DNA of 6,199 nucleotides from Methyloprofundus sp. (GCA_030636485.1 DAOVWV010000107.1:1-6199), one strand, 5' to 3'. Shown: positions 1 through 5,915, counted from the first letter of the stretch. Program-made: numbers and translations. Notes: a model not told the origin generated them from the sequence alone.

Positions 1-548
1 ACCCTAAATCAGATACGGCTACATCCCATAATTGGCATTTAGATTGGAGTAATCTATTGGCTTGTTGCCATGGTGGCTCTAGATCAGATATTGTTGATGC
101 AGCAAACCGCTTTTCTAGCCCTGACCATAGCTGTGATGTGCCTAAAGATAATAAAAATTGGAGTGATATTATTCTTAACCCATTGCAGTTACCTGCTTTC
201 CCTAGCCTTTTTAGTTATACTCGCGATACTGGAAGTATCAACATAAACTCCGAGCACTGTGCTACTGCCAGTGTTGACCCAGTCATTGCACAAAATACGA
301 TTGATAAATTAAGCTTAGATGCTGAACGTTTAAAACGACTAAGAAAACCTGTATTGAATAAAGTAAATGATGAATTACGCGCAATGGTCAACCAAGGAAT
401 AGATTTAACTGTTGCCCGGAAAACCTTAGCAAAGGCTTATTTATGCCAGAATAATAATGGCCATTGGCCTGCCTTTTTCTCTGCCTTACGTGATTATTTA
501 GGTGATGCGGCAGAAAAGCAATTAAGTGCCATTAATTACACTGGGTAG
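1..548 (+). CDS. HNH endonuclease family protein, TIGR02646/PtuB-like (5' end outside window)
   Basis: The frame is open from the first base (first full codon at 3) to a TAG at 546-548, giving 181 visible residues, so the gene is truncated by the window edge. A TTG at 57 could be read as a start, but it has no Shine-Dalgarno sequence and the homology-like text begins before it. The visible protein opens with PKS, then HLDWSNLLACCHGG (visible residues 12-25), HSCDVPK (42-48), an ILNPL segment, and a helical Leu/Arg-rich tail. This order (xHxxPKS, W-x-NLL-x-C, HCD-x-x-K, NPL, then helical C-terminus) is how I remember the TIGR02646 family. That family includes PtuB, the HNH effector paired with an SMC-like ATPase (PtuA) in Septu and in some retron systems. 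The HNH histidine should lie just left of the PKS, outside the window. Family assignment comes from motif memory, not from a search. The role in phage defence is inferred from the family. Confidence 0.72.
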   Translation, partial: PKSDTATSHNWHLDWSNLLACCHGGSRSDIVDAANRFSSPDHSCDVPKDNKNWSDIILNPLQLPAFPSLFSYTRDTGSININSEHCATASVDPVIAQNTIDKLSLDAERLKRLRKPVLNKVNDELRAMVNQGIDLTVARKTLAKAYLCQNNNGHWPAFFSALRDYLGDAAEKQLSAINYTG

Positions 549-608
549 CGAATAACAAATCCTGATAACTATACAGCACCATCTTCTCAAGGCCTTAGCC
601 TCTTTTAT

Positions 609-822
609 ATGAGGAAAAAACTCATTTCATGCACGTTCCTTAATTAACCATATAAAAATTTATCAGAGTGATGAGCTGATTTCAGCTGAATGGCTTTGCG
701 TATTCGACCCCTGGCAACGATATGCTAAACCAAAGAAACTTTGGGAAAATGATGTTCTGATGTGTCAACACTTTTATGGACATAAAAAAGCCCTTCATTT
801 CTTTACAAAAATAAAAGGCTAA
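609..822 (+). pseudogene. Frame-broken small coding remnant, function unknown
   Basis: An ATG at 609 opens MRKKLIS and runs into TAA at 645-647. The +1 frame is open from 613 to TAA at 820-822 and contains a protein-like stretch with WLCVFDPWQRYAKPKKLW. Removing one A from the A6 run at 615-620 joins the two frames into a 70-residue product starting MRKNSFHARSLINHIKIY. The downstream frame has no ATG, GTG or TTG start before an ATG at 760, so it cannot easily be a gene by itself. The upstream frame is also open back to the HNH stop at 546-548, so the remnant may be the tail of a longer gene. I do not recognise the family. A strong ssb terminator lies across its last codons, which fits a convergent 3' end. 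A sequencing error in the homopolymer would also explain the break. Confidence 0.35.
784..820 (-). terminator. Rho-independent terminator of ssb
   Basis: Read on the minus strand, bases 820-807 (AGCCTTTTATTTTT) pair with 802-789 around a GTAA tetraloop (806-803). The stem is 14 bp, including three G-U pairs, and is followed at once by T residues down to 784. On the plus strand the wobble pairs become A-C mismatches and there is no T tract, so it works on the minus strand. It lies about 85 bp past the ssb stop codon and is the only good terminator between ssb and the HNH gene. Confidence 0.75.
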
Positions 823-905
823 TATCAAAAGATAACCTATTGTTTTATAATAAATATATGCTAATATAATACCTAATTAAGTTAACAATATATATTTTAT
901 ACGAA

Positions 906-1376
906 TCAAAACGGAATATCATCATCAAAATCTTCCTGTGCCGCTGGTGGAGGTGAGCTGGGTGGGGCTTGGTACTGTGCGGGCGCAGGGCTATTTTGTG
1001 GGCTTGCGGGTGTCGGTGAATTTGCCAGAGGGGCTGTGCCACCACCTGGTCTACTGCCTAGCATGTGCATTTCATTGGCAACAATCTCAGTGGTGTAACG
1101 GTCCTGACCATCCTGTCCTTGCCATTTACGTGTTTGTAAGCGGCCTTCTATATAGACTTGGCTACCTTTTCTTAAATATTCACCGGCAATTTCTGCTAGA
1201 CGATTAAAGAAAACAACGCGATGCCATTCGGTATTTTCTTTGCGTTCACCTGTTTGTTTGTCTTTCCAGCGCATCGTTGTTGCTATGCTAATATTTGCTA
1301 CGGCACCTCCGGTCGGCATGTAGCGTATTTCGGGGTCAGCCCCGAGGTTTCCTATTAAAGTTACTTTATTGAGCAT
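906..1376 (-). CDS. ssb: Single-stranded DNA-binding protein SSB
   Basis: This 156-residue protein binds single-stranded DNA during replication, recombination and repair, and recruits partners through its C-terminal tip. The N-terminal OB fold (about 1-107) starts [19 protein letters not shown]. It keeps the DNA-stacking aromatics equivalent to E. coli W40, W54, F60 and W88 (here W37, W51, F57, W85). A glycine-rich turn (110-113) leads into a Pro/Ala/Gln/Ser-rich disordered linker, and the protein ends in the conserved acidic tip DFDDDIPF. Length and layout are normal for proteobacterial SSB. The frame extends upstream to a GTG at 1448, but the ATG at 1376 has a GGAG six bases before it and matches the family N-terminus. 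The gene has its own promoter (1450-1478) and terminator (784-820), so it is likely monocistronic. It is not next to uvrA, as it is in many gammaproteobacteria. Confidence 0.97.
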   Translation of the reverse strand: MLNKVTLIGNLGADPEIRYMPTGGAVANISIATTMRWKDKQTGERKENTEWHRVVFFNRLAEIAGEYLRKGSQVYIEGRLQTRKWQGQDGQDRYTTEIVANEMHMLGSRPGGGTAPLANSPTPASPQNSPAPAQYQAPPSSPPPAAQEDFDDDIPF

Positions 1377-1382
1377 TTGATA

Positions 1383-1386
1383 CTCC
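1383..1386 (-). promoter_or_regulatory. Shine-Dalgarno site that fixes the ssb start
   Basis: The minus strand reads GGAG, then six bases, then the ATG ending at 1376. This supports the ATG over the upstream in-frame GTG at 1448, whose extra 24 residues do not resemble any SSB N-terminus. Confidence 0.8.
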
Positions 1387-1449
1387 AAAAAAATTGAATT
1401 GTTGAGTCGTGTGCCACGAATAAACGGGCATTCCTTAGTCTGTGACACT

Positions 1450-1478
1450 ATTATTAAGTGATCTTAACAAGATGTCAA
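1450..1478 (-). promoter_or_regulatory. Sigma-70 type promoter of ssb
   Basis: On the minus strand there is a perfect TTGACA (1478-1473), a 17-bp spacer and AATAAT (1455-1450, five of six consensus bases). It lies about 75 bp before the ssb start, implying a leader of roughly 65 nt. I saw no LexA-like CTGT-N8-ACAG box overlapping it, so SOS control is not indicated. Confidence 0.65.
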
Positions 1479-1681
1479 AGAATAGGGGAGGGAGAGGCTG
1501 ATTTTAGTTCATAAAGCGGGTCAAAAAGTTTGTGTCTGTGCTCTATGTGTATGAGAAGTGTAGCTTGTTAATAGAATAAATTATCAAAAGTTTAGCGTAT
1601 AATTAATTTATAATATCGGTTATGCTTAAGAGGTGGGAATGTAACTTCTCATGATTCAAGGGTAAACGAAGATGAATAGCT

Positions 1682-1754
1682 CGTCATTCCCGAAGTCAGT
1701 TATCGGGAATCTACACTGAATATAGATTTCTGCTAACAACATGCAGGAATGACG
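1682..1754. repeat. GTCATTCC-type palindromic repeat element (REP/MITE-like)
   Basis: The 73-bp element is bounded by perfect 9-bp inverted repeats, CGTCATTCC (1682-1690) and GGAATGACG (1746-1754). Inside, ATTCCCGA (1686-1693) pairs with TCGGGAAT (1703-1710). A second hairpin toward the right end pairs ATTTCTGC with GCAGGAAT (one wobble). Elements of this double-hairpin form are dispersed in many proteobacterial genomes. It has no coding capacity, so any mobility would depend on enzymes elsewhere. Confidence 0.7.
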
Positions 1755-1758
1755 GTTT

Positions 1759-1786
1759 TTGCATCGTTCAGATGTCAGTGAATAAT
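1759..1786 (+). promoter_or_regulatory. Possible promoter of the persulfide dioxygenase operon
   Basis: TTGCAT (1759-1764), a 16-bp spacer and AATAAT (1781-1786) form a modest sigma-70 match starting five bases after the right end of the palindromic repeat. The -35 hexamer is weak (three of six), so this is a candidate only. If it is real, the repeat sits directly upstream and could affect transcription. Confidence 0.25.
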
Positions 1787-1859
1787 AAGACGTTACGTGG
1801 GAATTAAATAACGTACGCATTCCTGAATAAAATTTAATGCTATTAATGGATAAATAAAC

Positions 1860-2576
1860 ATGATTTTTAGACAACTATTTGAACCTGATACTTGCACTTA
1901 TACTTATCTTTTAGCTTGTGAAACGAGCCGGAAAGCCATTTTGATTGATACGGTGGCCATAGAGTTTGAGCATTATACTAAACTGTTAGATGAACTAAAT
2001 CTTGAGCTGGTTTATACACTGGAGACGCATGTACACGCGGATCATGTTACCTGTGCCAGTTTATTACGGGATCGGTTGGGGAGTAAAAGTATTGTGCATA
2101 GAGACGCGGGGGCTATGTGTGCAGATTTACTGGTGACTGATGGTATCGGGTTTCATGTCGGTAGTATTGAAATCAAGGTGCTGCATACGCCAGGGCATAC
2201 CGGTGGCTGTGTGAGTTACCTTGTTGATGACCGGGTTTTTACCGGGGATTCCTTATTGATTAATGGCTGTGGGCGGACTGATTTTCAGCAAGGTGATTCG
2301 GCAACGATGCATCAAAGTGTGACTGAGAAACTGTTTAAACTGCCTGTTGATACTCTGGTTTACCCGGGGCATGACTATACGGGGAAGAGGGTGTCTTGCA
2401 TTGCGCAGGAAATGGCTTTGAATCCACGTCTGGGACAACAAAAAACAGTCGCTGAATTTATTGAGATCATGCAGAATCTTGACCTTCCTTACCCTAAATA
2501 TATTGATGATGCATTGCCTGCCAATCAGGCTTGTGGTGCCTCAGGAACACATAAATCACCTCTAAGACAAGGTTAA
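1860..2576 (+). CDS. Persulfide dioxygenase, ETHE1-like metallo-beta-lactamase fold protein
   Basis: The 238-residue protein has the full ETHE1 signature. HVHADH (57-62), H113 in TPGHT and D130 in FTGDSLLI correspond to the iron ligands H79, H135 and D154 of human ETHE1. GCGRTDFQQG (136-145) carries R139, the equivalent of human R163 in the glutathione site. YPGHDY (168-173), NPRL (188-191) and a late PANQACG (220-226) complete the family pattern. ETHE1 enzymes are cytoplasmic mononuclear Fe(II) dioxygenases that turn glutathione persulfide plus O2 into sulfite and glutathione, downstream of sulfide oxidation. No rhodanese domain is fused. The start is the only sensible ATG, but the leader is AT-rich with no clear Shine-Dalgarno site. 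The exporter gene follows after 7 bp, so the two are very likely co-transcribed. A generic glyoxalase II is less likely because the second metal site of that family is not fully kept. Confidence 0.9.
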   Translation: MIFRQLFEPDTCTYTYLLACETSRKAILIDTVAIEFEHYTKLLDELNLELVYTLETHVHADHVTCASLLRDRLGSKSIVHRDAGAMCADLLVTDGIGFHVGSIEIKVLHTPGHTGGCVSYLVDDRVFTGDSLLINGCGRTDFQQGDSATMHQSVTEKLFKLPVDTLVYPGHDYTGKRVSCIAQEMALNPRLGQQKTVAEFIEIMQNLDLPYPKYIDDALPANQACGASGTHKSPLRQG

Positions 2577-2583
2577 CAGCCAT

Positions 2584-3489
2584 ATGTTTTTAGTCAGTAT
2601 CTTAGCCATTGTTATTGGTATTCTATTAGGTCTGTTAGGCGGCGGCGGGTCTATATTGACTGTGCCGGTATTGGTTTATCTGTTAGATATTCCCGCCAAA
2701 AGTGCGATTATCACATCGCTGATTGTTGTGGGGAGCACCAGTGGTATTGCGACCTTATATCATGCGGCTAAAAAGCATGTCTGCTGGAAAGCAGGGGGTA
2801 TTTTTGGTTCTGCCGGTATGTTCGGCGCTTTTCTGGGCGGGCGTTTAACGGTGTATGTTCCCGATGCCTTATTGCTGATTTTATTGGGGTTGGTCATGTT
2901 AGTGGCTTCCTTTTCCATGATTCTGGGAAAAAAATCACCGGACACTGATAAAGACGCTGACGGTATAGAGAGTACGTCTTTTTGCCCGGTAGAATTACCG
3001 ATTATTGCGATACTGTTAGATGGTTTTTTCTTAGGTATTATTACCGGGCTGGTCGGTGTTGGGGGCGGTTTTTTACTGGTTCCCGCGTTGACGCATTTGG
3101 CGAGCCTGCCTGTTCATGCGGCGATTGGAACATCCTTGTTTATTATTTCGCTACAAAGTGTTGCTGCCCTAATGGGGCATGCCAATCATTTAAATATTGA
3201 TATTCAACTCACCAGCATGATCACCGGCATGGCTATTTTTGGTAGCTATATCGGTGTAAAACTTGCGGCTTATCTTCCAGCGAGTATTTTAAAACGCAGC
3301 TTTGGGTATTTTGTCCTTCTTTTAGGTAGCGGTTTGCTTTATAAAGAAGTGAATCCTTCAGTCATCGTTCAAATTCAGGCACTCATAGAAGAGTATCAGC
3401 AATTCCTTACCGGTGCATCAGCGATGATAGTACTGACAGTGTTGTATCGCCTTTGGCTATGGTTACACACTAAAACCAGTAAGATTTAG
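2584..3489 (+). CDS. TauE/SafE (TSUP) family membrane exporter, probably for sulfite
   Basis: The 301-residue protein is almost entirely hydrophobic helices and shows the internal duplication of the TSUP family (DUF81). GLLGGGGSILTVPVL (16-30) and GLVGVGGGFLLVPAL (155-169) are each followed by a matching P-x-x-A-I-x-TSL stretch (about 37-46 and 176-185). A polar loop (116-137) separates the halves, and an extra hydrophobic helix lies near the C-terminus (about 278-296). Family members carry sulfite, sulfoacetate, taurine-related or other organic anions across the inner membrane. Placement 7 bp after a persulfide dioxygenase gene suggests sulfite, the product of that enzyme, as cargo; this is inference from context. 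The start ATG has only a weak, distant CAAGG (2568-2572), so translational coupling is possible. Its stop codon overlaps that of the convergent cinA-like gene. Confidence 0.9.
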   Translation: MFLVSILAIVIGILLGLLGGGGSILTVPVLVYLLDIPAKSAIITSLIVVGSTSGIATLYHAAKKHVCWKAGGIFGSAGMFGAFLGGRLTVYVPDALLLILLGLVMLVASFSMILGKKSPDTDKDADGIESTSFCPVELPIIAILLDGFFLGIITGLVGVGGGFLLVPALTHLASLPVHAAIGTSLFIISLQSVAALMGHANHLNIDIQLTSMITGMAIFGSYIGVKLAAYLPASILKRSFGYFVLLLGSGLLYKEVNPSVIVQIQALIEEYQQFLTGASAMIVLTVLYRLWLWLHTKTSKI

Positions 3490-4697
3490 TCTTTGCTATA
3501 TTCAGGTATTTGTAAATAACGCCTCAGTAGATCCAGTGCTAATATCGCTGCCTGATTTTGCTTGCGCTTTATATCGCCTCCCACGGTAAATTCACTGCTT
3601 TGGCAGCCGTCAGGCGTTAATAGCAGAGTATATAACAGGATATTCTGCTCTTTTTGCTGAAACTGTTGTTGACTGCCACGGTATAGCTGCACCAGCACTA
3701 AATCCGTTTTCTCCTGTTGCCGAATTTTCGCTGCAAGCTGTTTAGCCGTTTGCAGATAATCATTTTCACTACTCGATATGAATGACTGGCTATATATTGA
3801 AGAAACCAGCCAGGGTTTGGCAATGCATTTTGCTGCAATTAACCCTTGCGAGGCTGTTTCTTGAATTGATAAACTGTACCCAGCCTGTTGCATTAATTGA
3901 TCAATCGTATCGACCAGCCCGCCTTGTCGTTTATCCAGATTATCAACTGCAAATATATAATCACCAATAGCCCTTACAACCTGGTTGACCAGCATTTTCA
4001 TTTGCTGTGGCTCCGTGCCTGCCGGAAATAATAGCTTGGTTTGCACTTCATCGCTTCCGGCACGAAAGCTAAGCTGCACAGATTGCGGAATGCTTAACGT
4101 ATTGATTTTTTCCTGTAAATCAGACTCACCTATGCCTACCGAGCGTAATGTAATTAGCCGGTCAGGCTGTAATGAAAAACGCTGCAAGAGTAGGGGGGCG
4201 ATGTGCTTATCAAACATGGCTTTCATTTCAGAAGGCACGCCGGGAACAAAAACAAACCAGCAACGGCCTTGTTGTATTGCAAACCCAGGCGCCGTTCCCC
4301 ATTCATTGTCTATACGCACAGCACCTTGAGGAAAAAATGCCTGTTTACGGTTAGCATCGGCCATGATACGTTTTCGGCGCGTAAAGTGTTGCTCTATTTG
4401 CTGCAAGGCGACGGGATCAAGTTGCAAAGGTCGGCCAAATGCTTCAGCAACGGCTTGTGCGGTTAAATCATCACTGGTAGGTCCCAGCCCTCCCGTGCAA
4501 ATGCAACAGTCGGCACGTAGCGAAACCTCATTCAGCAAAGTTTTTAAATCATTTAAGTGATCGCCAACGGTGGTATGTCGCTTGATGCTAAACCCCATAT
4601 CCACGAGTTTTTGAGAAAGCCATGCAGCATTGGTGTCGACCGTTTGACCGGTGATAACTTCCTCACCTTGGGAAAATATTTCTACTTGTGCAGGCAT
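3486..4697 (-). CDS. cinA: CinA/YfaY-like protein with degenerate C-terminal amidohydrolase domain
   Basis: The 403-residue protein starts with a MoaB/MogA-like domain (about 1-165). It keeps FSQGEEVITGQTVDTNAAWL (8-27), GGLGPTSDDLT (69-79), NRKQAFFP (116-123), GTAPGF (134-139) and PGVPSEMK (152-159). A small alpha/beta linker domain (about 178-250) and a CinA_C domain (about 258-403) follow. Some CinA proteins hydrolyse ADP-ribose with the N-terminal domain and deamidate NMN with the C-terminal one. Here the usual ESCTGG of the deamidase reads ETASQG (280-285), and the later YSN and TGxAGP segments are not recognisable, so NMN deamidation is unlikely. The whole resembles E. coli YfaY, as I remember it. 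The frame continues upstream to 4769, but that part is read from palindromic repeat DNA. The ATG at 4697 matches the family N-terminus, though it lacks a clear Shine-Dalgarno site. It converges on the exporter gene with overlapping stops. Confidence 0.9.
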   Translation of the reverse strand: MPAQVEIFSQGEEVITGQTVDTNAAWLSQKLVDMGFSIKRHTTVGDHLNDLKTLLNEVSLRADCCICTGGLGPTSDDLTAQAVAEAFGRPLQLDPVALQQIEQHFTRRKRIMADANRKQAFFPQGAVRIDNEWGTAPGFAIQQGRCWFVFVPGVPSEMKAMFDKHIAPLLLQRFSLQPDRLITLRSVGIGESDLQEKINTLSIPQSVQLSFRAGSDEVQTKLLFPAGTEPQQMKMLVNQVVRAIGDYIFAVDNLDKRQGGLVDTIDQLMQQAGYSLSIQETASQGLIAAKCIAKPWLVSSIYSQSFISSSENDYLQTAKQLAAKIRQQEKTDLVLVQLYRGSQQQFQQKEQNILLYTLLLTPDGCQSSEFTVGGDIKRKQNQAAILALDLLRRYLQIPEYSKD

Positions 4698-4721
4698 AGT
4701 GATGGGGGACGAGAAAAAATT

Positions 4722-4753
4722 AACATAGGATGTGCTGAGGTACGAAGCGCATC
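4722..4753. repeat. Palindromic repeat of the GGATGTGCT/AGCGCATC type
   Basis: GATGTGCT (4729-4736) pairs with AGCGCATC (4746-4753) across a 9-base loop, with one wobble pair. The left flank AACATAGGATGTG (4722-4734) recurs exactly at 4896-4908, which marks a second, truncated copy. This is a different sequence family from the adjoining TTCCCACGC hairpins. It begins 25 bp before the cinA-like start codon. Confidence 0.6.
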
Positions 4754-4756
4754 TTG

Positions 4757-4784
4757 ATCTAGTTCCCACGCTCCGCGTGGGAAT
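4757..4784. repeat. REP-like palindrome, TTCCCACGC/GCGTGGGAA
   Basis: TTCCCACGC (4763-4771) and GCGTGGGAA (4775-4783) form a perfect 9-bp stem with a TCC loop. The left 15 bases ATCTAGTTCCCACGC (4757-4771) are identical to 6047-6061 on the far side of the beta-propeller gene. Confidence 0.8.
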
Positions 4785-4791
4785 TCATAAG

Positions 4792-4808
4792 GGAACGCTC
4801 TGCGTTCC
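4792..4808. repeat. Short palindrome GGAACGC-TCT-GCGTTCC
   Basis: A perfect 7-bp stem with a TCT loop, in the same palindromic style as its neighbours but with a diverged arm. It continues the hairpin array after a short spacer of 8 bp. Confidence 0.6.
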
Positions 4809-4830
4809 GTGGTACAGGGAGCATTCTATA

Positions 4831-4898
4831 GTTTCCTCGTTCCGCGACGCAGAGCGTCGGCCTATGCATTCCCACGCGGAGCGTGAGGAACGAGAAAC
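4831..4898. repeat. Composite REP-like element with two internal hairpins
   Basis: The outer arms GTTTCCTCGTTCC (4831-4843) and GGAACGAGAAAC (4887-4898) are inverted repeats with one extra C on the left. Inside, CGACGC-AGA-GCGTCG (4845-4859) is a perfect hairpin, and TTCCCACGC (4869-4877) pairs with GCGTGAGGAA (4881-4890) with one bulged A. The inverted outer arms around tandem hairpins suggest a single mobilisable unit rather than chance palindromes. Confidence 0.7.
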
Positions 4899-4941
4899 AT
4901 AGGATGTGTGCCTTAACTTAATGGCAGTGACGCAGAGCGTA
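4896..4941. repeat. Truncated repeat remnants
   Basis: AACATAGGATGTG (4896-4908) repeats 4722-4734 without the pairing right arm. GACGCAGAGCGT (4929-4940) repeats the hairpin core at 4846-4857. They look like worn copies of the two families and lie just past the beta-propeller stop codon, where the array could also serve as a transcription end or mRNA-stabilising structure. Confidence 0.5.
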
Positions 4942-4952
4942 GAAACGAATGC

Positions 4953-5915
4953 CTACCGACTGATAAAGTCACCAAAAGCCCGGCTGCCTTCGCCTGTTTC
5001 TATGGTATCGACTACGCTTAATGTTTTTGCATCAATCACGGAAACAGTGCCATCAAACCAGTTGGCGACGTAGATATGGCGGTCATCGGTATGGGTGCTA
5101 ATGCCTTCCGGTTTGTCGCCCACTTCAATTATTTTAATTTCTTTCAATGTCTGGGTATCAATCACGGAAACATTGTTATCATCCTGGTTGGTGACAAAGA
5201 GTAATGTTTCATCTAAGGCAAAGGCTAAAGCATAAGGTCGTCCGCCCACTTTAACCCGTGCAATGCGCTTTAAATTCTGGGCGCTTAATACGGAAACATC
5301 ATTGCTTTCTACATTGGCACTGTATATCCGCTCGCCCTTTTTATCCAGGCTGATACCAAAAGGGTGGGCACCCACTTTGGTGGTATTTCTAATGGTTAAT
5401 TTTGCCAAATCAATTTGCGAAAGAGTATCATCCATACGGTTGGCAACATAGAGCCAACGATTATCCGGGCTGACCACCAGACCCGAGGGGGATTTTCCCA
5501 CGGTCATTTTTTTTTCTAGTTGCATATCGTCGGTGTTAAAAATAGCAACGCTATTTTCATACCAATCGGCAACAAACAGACGTTTTCCATCAGGGCTAAC
5601 AGTGATGCCGACAGAAGCGCCGCCTACTTTTACCTGTTGTGTCTGTTGCAAGCTGTTAATATCTAAAACAACAAAGCCATTGCCTTCCGGGGTGCTGATA
5701 TAGACTTTCCCGAGTTGATGATTAACCGCAACACCGACAGGCTTGCCTTTAACCGGTATTGATTTAATGACTTGATTGGTTTTCAAATCAATAACGGCTA
5801 CGTTATTGTCTAGCTGGTTGGTGATAAAGGCATAGGGCTGTGCTAAAAGGTGAGTGCTATTTGCTGTCAGTAGCAGCAGTAGAGAAAAGGTCTGGGAAAT
5901 ACGTTTGAATGGCAT
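4953..5915 (-). CDS. Secreted seven-bladed YVTN beta-propeller protein
   Basis: The 320-residue protein begins with a signal peptide: KR at 4-5, a Leu-rich core (10-17) and a likely cleavage after LLA (A25). The rest is seven tandem repeats at about 28-70, 71-112, 113-154, 155-196, 197-238, 239-280 and 281-320, five of them exactly 42 residues. Each carries the pattern (L/I)(Y/F)VxN, xxVSVID, a VG-x-x-P-x-G turn and SPDxx(R/K). This fits a complete periplasmic seven-bladed propeller with no other domain. Such proteins often bind partners or ligands near PQQ-dependent dehydrogenases (TIGR03866-like) or act as surface proteins, but no such neighbour is visible, so its role is unknown. The ATG at 5915 is preceded by a CAGGT about nine bases upstream. 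Downstream, 255 bp containing the repeat array separate it from the cinA-like gene, so they are probably separate transcripts. Confidence 0.88.
   Translation of the reverse strand: MPFKRISQTFSLLLLLTANSTHLLAQPYAFITNQLDNNVAVIDLKTNQVIKSIPVKGKPVGVAVNHQLGKVYISTPEGNGFVVLDINSLQQTQQVKVGGASVGITVSPDGKRLFVADWYENSVAIFNTDDMQLEKKMTVGKSPSGLVVSPDNRWLYVANRMDDTLSQIDLAKLTIRNTTKVGAHPFGISLDKKGERIYSANVESNDVSVLSAQNLKRIARVKVGGRPYALAFALDETLLFVTNQDDNNVSVIDTQTLKEIKIIEVGDKPEGISTHTDDRHIYVANWFDGTVSVIDAKTLSVVDTIETGEGSRAFGDFISR

Larger units (their letters stand above)
1479..1859. other. AT-rich intergenic region between ssb and the sulfur operon
   Basis: No convincing gene is present; a minus-strand frame at 1656-1874 runs through the repeat and into the next gene, and looks accidental. 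The region carries two perfect TATAAT hexamers five bases apart (1598-1603 and 1609-1614) without a good -35 element. It also has a 9-bp inverted repeat ATGAGAAGT/ACTTCTCAT (1551-1559 and 1644-1652), and the palindromic repeat at 1682-1754. The operon promoter should lie here. Confidence 0.6.

Noticed and set aside
57..59. TTG as start codon of the HNH-family gene
   Set aside because: The frame is open to the window edge, family-like residues (PKS, HLDWSN) precede it, and it has no ribosome binding site.
549..905. Retron non-coding RNA next to the HNH gene
   Set aside because: I see no msr/msd-like long stem with flanking complementary a1/a2 ends here, and such an RNA would normally lie near a reverse transcriptase gene, which is not in the window.
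938..1207. Plus-strand frame opposite ssb
   Set aside because: It lies entirely within the certain ssb gene on the other strand and shows no family-like sequence.
1377..1448. Upstream GTG start for ssb adding 24 residues
   Set aside because: The extra residues do not resemble SSB, the promoter -10 lies immediately upstream of this GTG, and the ATG at 1376 has a good GGAG site.
1598..1614. Two TATAAT hexamers as tandem promoters of the sulfur operon
   Set aside because: Neither has a -35 element at 16-18 bp nor an extended -10 TG; in such AT-rich DNA these may be chance matches.
3985..4757. Several plus-strand frames opposite the cinA-like gene
   Set aside because: They are antisense to a well-supported gene, overlap each other and look like no known protein.
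4698..4769. Longer N-terminus for the cinA-like protein
   Set aside because: The added residues are translated from palindromic repeat DNA and are absent from the family; MPAQVEIFSQGEE matches the normal start.
4757..4898. CRISPR array
   Set aside because: The palindromes are not regularly spaced, arms and loops vary, spacers are only a few bases or shared, and no cas gene is present.
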